Assembly (NCBI RefSeq): GCF_003425985.1
Contig: NZ_CP022985.1
Coordinates: 1,277,501-1,341,500, forward strand
Reading direction: 5' to 3'
DNA from: Mariniflexile sp. TRM1-10
GTDB lineage: Bacteria; Bacteroidota; Bacteroidia; Flavobacteriales; Flavobacteriaceae
Length of the DNA: 64,000 bases
Positions 27,956 to 37,200 of this stretch are shown here, one piece after another. How positions within the stretch are numbered: position 1 is the first letter of the stretch; every line of letters starts with the position of its first letter. The notes under the pieces are model-generated. The model had not been told where the DNA came from and made no database searches. It worked only from the letters and a program-made list of their open reading frames with translations. A program made the translations under genes and the position numbers.

Positions 27956-28330
27956 ATGAACCAAGATGCCACTAAATTTTTTGTAAATGCCGCACAAAAG
28001 TTAAACCAAGCAAATAAAGAACTATATAAACCCGAAGAGGATATTGTATCTTATTTGGTATGCAAAAATTCTCAAGATGCCATTGAAAACTATCTAAGAG
28101 GATACCTTATAAAGCATGAAGTTGAAACAAATCAATATAAAACTATAGAAAGCTTGTTCCAACAGTGTAAAATTATAAACAAGAATTTCGGAAAAGTAAA
28201 ATTAGCAGGCTTGGATTGTAAAGCACAAAACACTGATAATAAATTTTGTAACGAGGTTTCTAAAGTTAGTCATTGCTTCGAAATAGCCAATAGCCTAGAA
28301 ACTCTACTTAAAAAAGAAAAGGTTATTTAA
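27956..28330 (+). CDS. HEPN-like small helical protein next to nifJ
   Basis: A 124-residue all-helical protein. FFVNAAQKLNQANKELYKPEEDIVSY and KNSQDAIENYLRGYLIKHEVE resemble the first helices of HEPN-fold proteins (substrate- or nucleotide-binding bundles). The C-terminal part has three cysteines (LDCKAQ, FCNEV, HCFEI). I know similar genes beside pyruvate oxidoreductases in other Bacteroidota, but no function. It follows the nifJ terminator and so may be separately transcribed. Confidence 0.55.
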   Translation: MNQDATKFFVNAAQKLNQANKELYKPEEDIVSYLVCKNSQDAIENYLRGYLIKHEVETNQYKTIESLFQQCKIINKNFGKVKLAGLDCKAQNTDNKFCNEVSKVSHCFEIANSLETLLKKEKVI

Positions 28331-28332
28331 TT

Positions 28333-28494
28333 AGAGCCTGTTTAAATTTGTATGATTGGATATTCTATAGGTCATTTTTGATGCAAAATGAGGCGAAATC
28401 GAAGATAATGGCAGGGCCATTTGATGAGGTTTCAACGAAATTGTGCACAAAAAGGGGCATAGAAAAACAATTGATATAAATTTAAACAGCCTCT
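28333..28494. repeat. Repeat family A, copy A1
   Basis: A 162-bp element with 15-bp terminal inverted repeats (AGAGCCTGTTTAAAT and its near-exact complement). Its reverse complement matches the copy at 61303-61464 at all but about seven positions. It fills the gap between two converging genes. Confidence 0.85.
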
Positions 28495-28512
28495 TACAGG
28501 TGTAAATGACAT

Positions 28513-28758
28513 TTAAGCGGAAATATTCACAACCTGCTCTATTTGTGGAGCATACTTTTTTATAGTCATTTCAACACCCGATTTTAGCGTCATTTGGTTT
28601 ACTGTACAACCAACACACGCCCCTTGCAGCTGCACTTTTACCAAGGTATCGTTATCTTCTATAGATAACAATGAAATATCGCCACCATCACTTTGTAAAA
28701 ATGGACGAATTTCATCTAATGCTTTTTCGACATTTAGTCTAACTTCTTCTGACGTCAT
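28513..28758 (-). CDS. NifU-like Fe-S scaffold domain protein
   Basis: 81 residues, a stand-alone C-terminal NifU domain (Nfu): VEKALDEIRPFLQSDGGDISLLS, then the cluster-binding GACVGCTVNQMTLKSGVE (C-x2-C at about 48-51). It carries or delivers 4Fe-4S clusters. It begins right after the mrp stop codon in the same operon, next to the iron-sulphur-rich oxidoreductases. Confidence 0.93.
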   Translation of the reverse strand: MTSEEVRLNVEKALDEIRPFLQSDGGDISLLSIEDNDTLVKVQLQGACVGCTVNQMTLKSGVEMTIKKYAPQIEQVVNISA

Positions 28759-29898
28759 TTATTTCTTTTTAACTGCTGAACATCCAGCCATAGTTGTAAT
28801 TTTTATAGCCTCGGTAGGCGGTAAACTATCATTTCGTCTCACAACTTCTTGTACAACATTCTGTGCTAGTTTTTCAAATGCTTGCTCTAACTCAGTAGCC
28901 GTTTGTAATGCTGCTGGCCTGCCCACATCTCCCGCTTCTCTAATACTTTGCACCAACGGTATTTCACCTAAAAATGGCACTTGTAAATCGTCTGCTAAAT
29001 TTTTAGCACCCTCTTTTCCAAAGATATAATATTTATTGTTTGGCAATTCTTCTGGTGTAAAGTATGCCATATTTTCTATAATTCCTAATACTGGCACATC
29101 AATACTTTCTTGTTGAAACATGGCAACACCTTTTTTAGCATCTGCCAATGCCACATTTTGTGGTGTACTAACTACCACAGCACCTGTTATTGGAAGTGAT
29201 TGCATGATACTTAAATGAATATCACCAGTACCTGGAGGTAAATCAATTAGCATAAAATCCAGCTCTCCCCAATGGGCATCAAAAATCATTTGGTTTAAAG
29301 CTTTGGCTGCCATAGGCCCTCTCCAAACTACCGCTTGATTTGGTTGGGTAAAAAAGCCAATAGACAATACTTTTACACCGTAATTCTCAACGGGTTTCAT
29401 TTTAGATTTTCCACCGATATTAACCGCTAAAGGTTTTTCAGCTTCTACATCAAACATAATGGGGATGGATGGTCCGTAAATATCGGCATCCAGCACGCCT
29501 ACTTTAAAGCCCATTTTAGCTAAAGTTACCGCTAAATTTGCCGTTACGGTAGATTTCCCTACACCGCCTTTACCTGATGCTATTGCTACAATATTTTGAA
29601 TCCCTGGAATGGGCTTTCCTTTAACAACATTTACTTTTGGTTTTGCTGGCGCATCAACTTTTACGTTAATGGTAATTTTAGCTTTTTCGTAAACCTGTTC
29701 GTGGATGGTCTTTAAAATATCGACTTCGGTACGTTTTTTAGCTTGTAAACTTGGGTTTTTTATAGTAATATCTACAATAACCTCATCACCAAAAGTCACT
29801 ACATTCGTTACAGCACCACTTTCAACCATGTTTTGTCCTTCACCAACTACTGTAATAGATTCTAAGGCTTTGAGTATATCTTGTTTGTTCAGCTTCAT
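28759..29898 (-). CDS. mrp: Mrp/ApbC family Fe-S carrier ATPase
   Basis: A 379-residue P-loop ATPase of the MRP/NBP35 group that assembles or carries 4Fe-4S clusters. The N-terminal MIP18 (DUF59) domain (residues 1-90) is followed by the deviant Walker A ASGKGGVGKSTVTANLA at about 108, DADIYGPSIPIM, and DLPPGTGDIHLS as Walker B. The CxxC pair usual near the C-terminus is not seen; only MAGCSAV remains. No bases separate its stop from the nifU-like start. Confidence 0.93.
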   Translation of the reverse strand: MKLNKQDILKALESITVVGEGQNMVESGAVTNVVTFGDEVIVDITIKNPSLQAKKRTEVDILKTIHEQVYEKAKITINVKVDAPAKPKVNVVKGKPIPGIQNIVAIASGKGGVGKSTVTANLAVTLAKMGFKVGVLDADIYGPSIPIMFDVEAEKPLAVNIGGKSKMKPVENYGVKVLSIGFFTQPNQAVVWRGPMAAKALNQMIFDAHWGELDFMLIDLPPGTGDIHLSIMQSLPITGAVVVSTPQNVALADAKKGVAMFQQESIDVPVLGIIENMAYFTPEELPNNKYYIFGKEGAKNLADDLQVPFLGEIPLVQSIREAGDVGRPAALQTATELEQAFEKLAQNVVQEVVRRNDSLPPTEAIKITTMAGCSAVKKK

Positions 29899-30173
29899 TG
29901 TATACTTAGATTTATTCTAAAACGCAAAGATACTGTGAATTATTTAAAATTTAAAGCTATTGAATTGAAATGATTTATGGAGATATTTAGTTTGTTTATA
30001 AATATGATTTTTGTTTGCTTTTTTGTGAATTTTGGGGTGATTAGGAAATAGTTGGAACCCTTTAGAAGGCTCCCACAAGTACTTTGTCAAATTTATTATT
30101 CCATTAATCTAAATTAACACATAAAATCAACAAAATATTACAAATTATAATACATTTACCTCAAATCAAACTT

Positions 30174-33100
30174 ATGAAACACCTTTACCTTTCTCTCATT
30201 GTTCTTCTTACTTCTCATATGGTTTATTCTCAGACCATAACCATTCCTGATACTAATCTTAAAAATATTCTCATAAGTACAAATACGATTGATACAAATG
30301 GTGATGACATTCCTGATACTTATATTGACATTAATAATGATGGAGAAATTCAATTAATCGAAGCGGAAGCGGTTACAAATCTAATTTTTCAAGGAAATCC
30401 TAATATTCTTGATATTACAGGGTTAGAATCATTTATCAATTTAACAAAACTAAACTTTGGCAATACTTATTTTTTCGACCATACCGATCTTAGTACGGCT
30501 CCAACAAATTTTGATTTTACTTCTTTAACTAAACTTGAATCTCTAATTTTAAATCATGCTGAATCTATTAAACTGAAAAACATAAATATATCTGGTTTAG
30601 AAAATTTAAGAACTTTAGAATTAGTAAATATTAGACCTAACGATTTTTACAGTGAGTCAGATAGATTTACCAATGTAAATTTATCCGGATGCATCAACTT
30701 AGAAAATTTTAGTTATTATAACAGCTTTTTAAACATCGATTTTTGTCAAATCCCCAACCTTAAAAATTTAAATTGTAGTTATTTAGAAGGAGGCGAACCA
30801 GAAATATTTGATTTCAGTTGTTTAAGCAAACTTGAAGTTTTAGATATTTCTGAAAACTTTATAGATAAATTAATCCTTAAAAATGGGTCTATTTTAAATA
30901 ATATCACTCACAATTACATAGGTTCTGGCCCTGCTTATCCTTTCCCTAATTTTATTTGTTTAGATGATATTCTAGAAGAATATGATATGTTTTCTGACTT
31001 AATAGGCCCAAACACAGTTGTAAATTCCATATGCTCAGCTATAGAAGAACAGATTGTCAATATCCCTGATGTTAATTTTAAAAATATACTTTTAGCTAAC
31101 GGCACTGATTCAAATAATGATGGGGAAATTCAAGTGATCGAAGCGGAAAACAAAACCTTACTTTCCATTTCCAATCAAAGTATAGAATCTCTAGAAGGAA
31201 TTCAATATTTTATTAACCTTACAACATTATCTGCACATGATAATTTAATAACTTCAGTTAACTTAAGTGCTTTAACAAAACTTAAATCTTTAGACTTAGC
31301 AAATAATTCCTTAACCTCCTTAGACGTATCATTGTTAACTAATTTAGAGTATTTATATCTTAACAACAACAGTCTTACATCTTTAAATGTAGATGCTTTG
31401 ACCAACTTAAAACAAATTGATTGTAGCTACAATCCATTAAAGATTTTAGATGTCAGCAAGCTAGTAAACTTGGTAAATGTAAATTGTAGCTCTGGAAACC
31501 TAACTTCTTTGAGCATAGGTAATTTAAATAACCTTAACACTTTAATATGTGGCCATAATGAACTAACTGAATTGGATATTAAGGGTTTACCAAATTTAAC
31601 TCGGTTAGCATGTAATACAAACCAATTAACATCCTTAAATCTCGATAACCTTTCAAAATTGGAAAACTTTAATTGTCAGGACAATGCATTCACATCCTTG
31701 GATTTTAGTATGCTTCCAGAAATGAAATATTTAACTTGTGGATTTAGCAACCTTTCGGTTATTGATGTTAGTAACTCGCCGAAACTTGAACAGTTAGTTT
31801 GCGGATCCACTCCTAACTTGACAACCTTAATAATTAAAAATGGGAGTCCAGAAACAAAACTCTATTTCACTTTTAGCCCAAATTTAAGCTATATATGTTG
31901 TGATGAATTTGAAATTGATACTGTTCAAGATTTAATAGATGGTTATGGCTATACGGACTGCGAAATTAACTCATATTGCACGTTTCAACCTGGTGGAGGT
32001 TGTTCGGCAATTGAAGGCCAATTCATATTTAATGAAAATGGTAACGCTTGTAATGATGCCATTCCTTTTTATGACCATGTAAAATGCAAAGTTAATAATA
32101 CTGTTTCAAACGGTATATTTATTTCTGGCAACACTGGCCTATATAAAGCCTATGTGAAAGCAGGAAATCATACCATAACACCTATTTTAGAAAACCCAGG
32201 CTACTTTACAATATCCCCTAGTTCAATTACAGCTAGTTTTCTAGTAGACGGAAACATAGTTTACCAAGATTTTTGTATTACTCCTAATGGCATACATAAC
32301 GATTTGGATATATCTATAATACCTATTAAAGTTGCACGTCCTGGCTTTAATGTTAATTACAAAATAAAATACAAAAACAAAGGAAACCAATCGTTATCTG
32401 GCTCAATTCAAATGAATTTTCAAGATGATTTACTGGATTTAATTACTTCAAATCCAGTAGTAGATGCACAATCAACAAATCTATTAAGCTGGAATTATAA
32501 TAACCTACAACCTTTTGAATCTAAAGAAATCTTAATAACATTTAATATAAACACCCCATTAGAAACCCCTTCAGTGAATGGTGGTGACATATTAAACTTT
32601 TCAACCACTATCTATCCTATTACTGGTGACGAAACAAAGATTGACAATACTTTTACCTTAAACCAAACCGTGGTTAACTCATTTGACCCCAACGACAAAA
32701 CTTGTTTGGAAGGAAACACTGTAACGCCAGATTTAATTGGAGAATATGTGCACTATTTGATTCGTTGTGAAAATACTGGAACTGCTGAAGCTGTTAACAT
32801 TGTAATTAAAGATTTTATTGATATCACAAAATTTGACATTACTTCACTTATTATTACAGATTCTAGCCATGGTATGACAACTAAAATTACCGATAATGTT
32901 GTTGAGTTCATTTTTGAAAATATCAACCTTCCATTTGATGATGCCAATAACGATGGTTATGTTGCATTCAAAATAAAAACGTTACCAACACTATTAATTG
33001 GAGATGTTTTTGAAAATGAAGCTGAAATTTACTTTGACTACAACAAACCTATTATAACAAATACAGCCAAAACTAGTATTGAAAAATCTCTATCAATTAA

Positions 33101-33353
33101 CAAAACAGAAGCCAACAACAAGCTAATAAGCATATACCCGAATCCTGTAGAAGATAATTTAATAATCGAAAGTAACGAGGCTATAAACGCTATTTCTATC
33201 TATGATATTTCTGGCAGATTAGTAAATCAAATTTCTTATTTGAATTCCAAAAATAAATTGGAATTATCAATTAAACATTTATTAAATGGAACTTATTTTT
33301 TAAAAGTAAAAACCAATCAAAATGAAATTATAAAAAAAGTGGTTAAAATCTAA
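30174..33353 (+). CDS. Large secreted leucine-rich-repeat protein with T9SS sorting domain
   Basis: 1059 residues. Signal peptide 1-20 is followed by a block IPDTNLKNILI with a Ca-binding-like loop (DINNDGEIQLIEAE) and one LRR-like region. The block is then repeated (IPDVNFKNILL, DSNNDGEIQVIEAE) ahead of about ten 21-residue LRRs of the form LTSLDVSLLTNLEYLYLNNNS (about 335-590). Beyond lie beta-sandwich repeats of the DUF11/DUF7619 kind (FDPNDKTCLEGNTVTP, NEAEIYFDYNKPIITNTA). The last 75 residues are a type A T9SS domain (ISIYPNPVEDNLIIES ending KKVVKI). Predicted to be exported to the cell surface; probably adhesive or binding, but no ligand can be inferred. Confidence 0.88.
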   Translation: MKHLYLSLIVLLTSHMVYSQTITIPDTNLKNILISTNTIDTNGDDIPDTYIDINNDGEIQLIEAEAVTNLIFQGNPNILDITGLESFINLTKLNFGNTYFFDHTDLSTAPTNFDFTSLTKLESLILNHAESIKLKNINISGLENLRTLELVNIRPNDFYSESDRFTNVNLSGCINLENFSYYNSFLNIDFCQIPNLKNLNCSYLEGGEPEIFDFSCLSKLEVLDISENFIDKLILKNGSILNNITHNYIGSGPAYPFPNFICLDDILEEYDMFSDLIGPNTVVNSICSAIEEQIVNIPDVNFKNILLANGTDSNNDGEIQVIEAENKTLLSISNQSIESLEGIQYFINLTTLSAHDNLITSVNLSALTKLKSLDLANNSLTSLDVSLLTNLEYLYLNNNSLTSLNVDALTNLKQIDCSYNPLKILDVSKLVNLVNVNCSSGNLTSLSIGNLNNLNTLICGHNELTELDIKGLPNLTRLACNTNQLTSLNLDNLSKLENFNCQDNAFTSLDFSMLPEMKYLTCGFSNLSVIDVSNSPKLEQLVCGSTPNLTTLIIKNGSPETKLYFTFSPNLSYICCDEFEIDTVQDLIDGYGYTDCEINSYCTFQPGGGCSAIEGQFIFNENGNACNDAIPFYDHVKCKVNNTVSNGIFISGNTGLYKAYVKAGNHTITPILENPGYFTISPSSITASFLVDGNIVYQDFCITPNGIHNDLDISIIPIKVARPGFNVNYKIKYKNKGNQSLSGSIQMNFQDDLLDLITSNPVVDAQSTNLLSWNYNNLQPFESKEILITFNINTPLETPSVNGGDILNFSTTIYPITGDETKIDNTFTLNQTVVNSFDPNDKTCLEGNTVTPDLIGEYVHYLIRCENTGTAEAVNIVIKDFIDITKFDITSLIITDSSHGMTTKITDNVVEFIFENINLPFDDANNDGYVAFKIKTLPTLLIGDVFENEAEIYFDYNKPIITNTAKTSIEKSLSINKTEANNKLISIYPNPVEDNLIIESNEAINAISIYDISGRLVNQISYLNSKNKLELSIKHLLNGTYFLKVKTNQNEIIKKVVKI

Positions 33354-33354
33354 T

Positions 33355-33684
33355 TCACAATTCCTTTGAAGGCTCCCAAAACACGTTTTCAAAATCCTGT
33401 ATTTGGTTATCAACTACTTTAATCCCTTCGCTTTCTAAAAGCTGCTGCATTAAATTAGTGCCATCAAAATGATGTTTGCCCGTTAACAAACCTTTTCTAT
33501 TAACCACACGATGTGCTGGCACATCCTTTCCTACCGAACCATTCATGGCATACCCAACCATACGTGCACTTCTTGCAGCACCAAGATACGTTGCAATAGC
33601 GCCATAGCTAGTAACTCTACCATAAGGGATTTGCTTCGCAACTTCATAAACTTTATCAAAAAAACTCCATGTTTCTGGCTGCAT
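33355..33684 (-). CDS. Alkyltransferase-like (ATL) DNA repair protein
   Basis: 109 residues with the MGMT C-terminal fold (IPYGRVTSYGAIATYLG, ARMVGYAMN) but PAHRVV in place of the catalytic PCHRV. Loss of the acceptor cysteine defines ATL proteins, which bind O6-alkylguanine tightly and flag it for nucleotide excision repair instead of removing the alkyl group. Its stop lies one base from the stop of the converging LRR gene. It heads away from the LysE-type gene with a 2-base gap and probably forms an operon with it and trmB. Confidence 0.88.
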   Translation of the reverse strand: MQPETWSFFDKVYEVAKQIPYGRVTSYGAIATYLGAARSARMVGYAMNGSVGKDVPAHRVVNRKGLLTGKHHFDGTNLMQQLLESEGIKVVDNQIQDFENVFWEPSKEL

Positions 33685-33686
33685 AC

Positions 33687-34316
33687 CTACACTTCTTTGA
33701 TGATATTAATTAAGGTGATGATTGAAATCACGCCAGTCACAGTACCTATAAGGTAGTTCATGCTTTTTTGGGACGTAATTGATTTATTTTTTATTTTGTC
33801 AAAAAAGAACATATACACATAAAGCATCACAAAAGTACCCATAGCAGCTCCTGCCACATACGAAATAATACTAATTTGATTAAAATCCAACCACCCAAAC
33901 GAGGCTATAGTAATGGTCATATAAGCCTGATACGGAATGGGGAATACATTAATCCCAGACATAAAAACACCTTGAAAAAAGCGGCTTTTTTTACTACGTA
34001 CTTCAGGCTCTGCAACTTCTTTAGGTTCTATTTTAGCTATAAATAAAAAGTAGATAGTTATAAGTACAAAAACAACAAACGCCACACGCTGCAGTATATT
34101 CACGATTTCGGGATGATGACTTAAATAACTTGCAAAAATAGCAGCTACATACGTTTGAATTAATACAATGGTACTAACACCAATAGAGAATACAACACCT
34201 CTTGTATGTCCTTCCTTTAAGCTTATTTTAGCCGCAGTCATGTTTAGCAAACCTGGTGGAACAACTCCTACTAAAGCTATAATTAAACCTAAAAAAAAGA
34301 TAATGGTTATATTCAC
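33687..34316 (-). CDS. LysE/RhtB family exporter
   Basis: A 209-residue membrane protein with about six helices and the family opening (GLIIALVGVVPPGLLNMTAAK). LysE/RhtB members export amino acids or related small molecules; the substrate is unknown here. The start is GTG, two bases after the trmB stop. Helix three carries a charged loop (EPKEVAEPEVRSKKS). Confidence 0.8.
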   Translation of the reverse strand: MNITIIFFLGLIIALVGVVPPGLLNMTAAKISLKEGHTRGVVFSIGVSTIVLIQTYVAAIFASYLSHHPEIVNILQRVAFVVFVLITIYFLFIAKIEPKEVAEPEVRSKKSRFFQGVFMSGINVFPIPYQAYMTITIASFGWLDFNQISIISYVAGAAMGTFVMLYVYMFFFDKIKNKSITSQKSMNYLIGTVTGVISIITLINIIKEV

Positions 34317-34318
34317 AA

Positions 34319-34993
34319 CTATTTAATTTTAAACCGAATATACGTAATTGGTTTGTTTTGTTCTAAATATTGCGATTCGTAAAAGGTTTGAATGCTTGTA
34401 ACTTCTTCAGGGCTACCTTCTTGTTTGTACACATTATGGTTGGCATACAACACCTCGTGTCCTGCGCCATGCAACAGCCCGAGTGTATAACCATGCATAA
34501 ATTCGCTATCTGTTTTAAGGTTTACAACACCATCTTCTTTTAAAATGGTTTTGTAACGTTTTAAAAACTCAGCATTTGTCATGCGGTGTTTGGTACGTTT
34601 GTATTTTATCTGTGGGTCTGGGAATGTAATCCAAATTTCATCAACCTCATTAGTTCCAAAAGCATAGTCTATAAGTTCAATTTGCGTGCGTAAAAATGCG
34701 ACATTTGAAATATTTTCTTCTACCGCTGTTTTAGCACCGCGCCAAAAACGAGCACCTTTTATATCAATACCAATAAAGTTTTTATTGGGATATTTTTTTG
34801 CCAATGCCACCGAATACTCCCCTTTGCCGCAGCCCAGTTCCAACACCAGTGGATTGTTGTTTTTAAATATCGATTGGTTCCAATTTCCTTTTAGAACAAA
34901 GCCATTATTAACCAATGCATCTCTTGTTGGTTGGTAAACATTACCAAATGTTTCGTTTTCTTTAAATCTTCTTAGTTTATTTTTACTTCCCAC
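34319..34993 (-). CDS. trmB: tRNA (guanine-N7)-methyltransferase
   Basis: A 224-residue enzyme that makes m7G46 in tRNA. It has the SAM site LELGCGKGEYSVALAKKYPNK at about 53, GIDIKGARFWRGAK, and the tRNA-binding signature ITFPDPQIKYKRTKHRMTN at about 123. It begins with GTG (MGSKNKLRRF), and the N-terminus matches Bacteroidota TrmB. First gene of the trmB-lysE-ATL run. Confidence 0.95.
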   Translation of the reverse strand: MGSKNKLRRFKENETFGNVYQPTRDALVNNGFVLKGNWNQSIFKNNNPLVLELGCGKGEYSVALAKKYPNKNFIGIDIKGARFWRGAKTAVEENISNVAFLRTQIELIDYAFGTNEVDEIWITFPDPQIKYKRTKHRMTNAEFLKRYKTILKEDGVVNLKTDSEFMHGYTLGLLHGAGHEVLYANHNVYKQEGSPEEVTSIQTFYESQYLEQNKPITYIRFKIK

Positions 34994-35054
34994 AGACTCT
35001 CTTTATATAATAATTTGGTAAAATTAAGGAAATATACCTAAGCATTTATATGCT

Positions 35055-35062
35055 TATCTTTG
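35055..35062 (+). promoter_or_regulatory. -7 box before the glycosyltransferase-like gene
   Basis: TATCTTTG fits TAnnTTTG, but no TTG lies at the expected distance. A hairpin (GACCCCGAA with TTCGAGGTC, 35081-35103) lies in the inferred leader. Confidence 0.35.
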
Positions 35063-35127
35063 AATTTGGTAAAAAAGCCCGACCCCGAACTAAATTCGAG
35101 GTCATGCTCAAATAAATATACATACTT

Positions 35128-36183
35128 TTGAAAAAACGCATTTTAGTTGCGCCTTTAAATTGGGGTTTGGGACATGCTACCCGGTGCATTCCTATTATAA
35201 ATGCATTGTTAACGCATGGTTTTGAACCTGTAATAGCTAGTGACGGTGTGGCACTTGCCTTGTTGCAAAAAGAGTTCCCTAGACTCTCTTCGGTTGAATT
35301 GCCTGCCTATAACATTACCTATGCTAAAAATGGCAAATTCTTTAAATTAAAACTTCTTACAGATTCGCCCAAACTATTGAAGGCTATCAAAGCTGAAAAA
35401 AGAGCCATAAAGCAGATTGTTGAAAACAACCATATTTCGGGAATTATTTCTGATAATAGATTGGGCGTTTATAGCAAAAAAGTGCCTTCGGTATTTATTA
35501 CACACCAATTGAATGTTTTAAGCGGAAACACGACTTGGTTGAGCACAAAAATACATGAGAAATTCATTAAAAAGTTTGATGCATGTTGGATTCCCGATGT
35601 TGAAGCTACCATTAACTTAAGCGGAAGATTAGGCCATCCGGATACTTTTGAAATTCCAACAACCTATATAGGGCCTTTAAGTCGGTTTGAAAAACGATAT
35701 GTAAAAATTGTAAATGATATTATGGTTTTACTGTCTGGTCCTGAACCACAACGCACATTACTTGAAACCAAATTATTAAGCGAGTTAAAAAACTATTCAG
35801 GCAAAGTGGTTTTTGTAAATGGGGTTATGGAAAAAGAACAAACCATACAAATAATTGGTAACATAACCGTTTATAATTTTATGACGTCGAGCTTATTGGA
35901 AAAAACCATTAACGAAAGTGCTCTTATTATATCGCGATCCGGTTACACAACGGTTATGGATTTGGCTAAACTTAATAAAAAGGCTTTTTTTATACCAACT
36001 CCCGGACAGTTTGAACAAGAATATTTAGCGACACGACTTACTGAGTTAAACTTAGTACCCAGTTGCAGTCAGCAAGTTTTTACTTTAGATAAGCTGAACG
36101 GATTGGATGATTTTGATGGACTGAAATCTTTTGATTATGAACCCGATTTTAAAGAACTATTTAGCCTTTTCGAGCGTAAATGA
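35128..36183 (+). CDS. Glycosyltransferase-like protein (GT28/UDP-glycosyltransferase fold)
   Basis: 351 residues with the GT-B opening APLNWGLGHATRCIPIINAL at about 8 and a C-terminal nucleotide-sugar site (ISRSGYTTVMDLAKLNKKAFFIPTPGQFEQEYLA at about 270), as in MurG-like and UDP-glucuronosyl enzymes. No membrane helix is present. The start is TTG at 35128 (MKKRILVAPLNWG), as no ATG fits. Its 3' end overlaps the end of the converging histidine kinase gene by 27 bases. Acceptor and donor are unknown. Confidence 0.7.
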   Translation: MKKRILVAPLNWGLGHATRCIPIINALLTHGFEPVIASDGVALALLQKEFPRLSSVELPAYNITYAKNGKFFKLKLLTDSPKLLKAIKAEKRAIKQIVENNHISGIISDNRLGVYSKKVPSVFITHQLNVLSGNTTWLSTKIHEKFIKKFDACWIPDVEATINLSGRLGHPDTFEIPTTYIGPLSRFEKRYVKIVNDIMVLLSGPEPQRTLLETKLLSELKNYSGKVVFVNGVMEKEQTIQIIGNITVYNFMTSSLLEKTINESALIISRSGYTTVMDLAKLNKKAFFIPTPGQFEQEYLATRLTELNLVPSCSQQVFTLDKLNGLDDFDGLKSFDYEPDFKELFSLFERK

Positions 36184-37200
36184 AAACTCGCTGCCAACAC
36201 CAAATTCGCTTTCCACATATATCTTCTCTCGGTGCGCTTCAATAATATGTTTCACTATAGAAAGCCCTAAACCAGAACCACCTTCTTTACGCGAGCCACT
36301 TTTATCGACTCTATAAAACCGTTCGAATATACGCGATAAATCTTTTTTCTCTATACCTTCACCATTATCGGTAACCCTTACAATAACTTTGTTCTTTATA
36401 AGATTTTCTATGCTTACCTCTGTTGTGCCTTTTTCCCTTCCATACTTTATAGAGTTTACAATAAGATTTGCCAATACTTGCTGTATCCGTTCTTTATCCG
36501 CATTTACTAAAACAGGCGTGAAGTAATCAGCATCAAAAGTAAGTGTAATTCGTTTTTTTGAAGCTTTCATTTCAAGCATATCAAATACGCCTTTTACTAA
36601 TTCTACTATATTAAAAACTTCAGTATTTAAACTTAAATCGCCAACTTCCAGCTTGGTTATCATATCTAAATCTTTCACGATATAACCCAATCTTTCTACA
36701 CCTTTACTCGCTCTTTCCAAGTATTTCTCTCTAAGGTTTTTATCTTCCATAGCACCATCAAGCAACGTTAAGATGTAACCCTGTACTGTAAACAAAGGTG
36801 TTTTTAATTCATGCGATACATTGCCCAAAAACTCTTTTCTGTATTGCTCTCTAACTTTTAAAGATTCTATTTCTATTTTTTTATCGCGCGCAAACTTATC
36901 AATTTCTTCAGTGAGCGTTTTCATGTCGGTTGTTATGGTACCTTTTGTTATACTTGTTGATTCTAAAAGTGTTAAATCGTCGTATATTTTTTTTACGCGT
37001 TTATAAATGAACCGCTCCACTCTAAATTGAGTAACAATAAAAGAAAATATGTAGGTACTAAGAGCAAGTAGCAATATATACTTTATATTAAAAGAATAGA
37101 ATGCATATAAAAAAACACTCGTTAAGAGCGTTACATAAAGAGTTATATAGAGCGATGTATTAATCGCGAACTTATATGATTTTTTAAATTTTGGTTGCAT
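36157..37200 (-). CDS. PhoR-like sensor histidine kinase
   Basis: 347 residues. Two adjacent N-terminal membrane helices (about 12-33 and 38-58) leave almost no periplasmic sensor. A linker leads to the HisKA box FLGNVSHELKTPLFTVQGY (phospho-His at about 129). The N box (NLIVNSIKYG), G1 (DNGEGIEKKDL) and G2 (GGSGLGLSIVKHI) complete the kinase. The start overlaps the stop of the response regulator by one base (TAATG), so both form an operon. The gene order and sequence match the phosphate-type pair of Flavobacteria, but no pst genes are in the window. Confidence 0.85.
   Translation of the reverse strand: MQPKFKKSYKFAINTSLYITLYVTLLTSVFLYAFYSFNIKYILLLALSTYIFSFIVTQFRVERFIYKRVKKIYDDLTLLESTSITKGTITTDMKTLTEEIDKFARDKKIEIESLKVREQYRKEFLGNVSHELKTPLFTVQGYILTLLDGAMEDKNLREKYLERASKGVERLGYIVKDLDMITKLEVGDLSLNTEVFNIVELVKGVFDMLEMKASKKRITLTFDADYFTPVLVNADKERIQQVLANLIVNSIKYGREKGTTEVSIENLIKNKVIVRVTDNGEGIEKKDLSRIFERFYRVDKSGSRKEGGSGLGLSIVKHIIEAHREKIYVESEFGVGSEFSFTLEKAK

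Noticed and set aside
28090..28120. R-x5-H in the HEPN-like protein as a HEPN ribonuclease motif
   Set aside because: The RGYLIKH sequence falls in the second helix, not in the last helix where the catalytic motif of HEPN nucleases lies.
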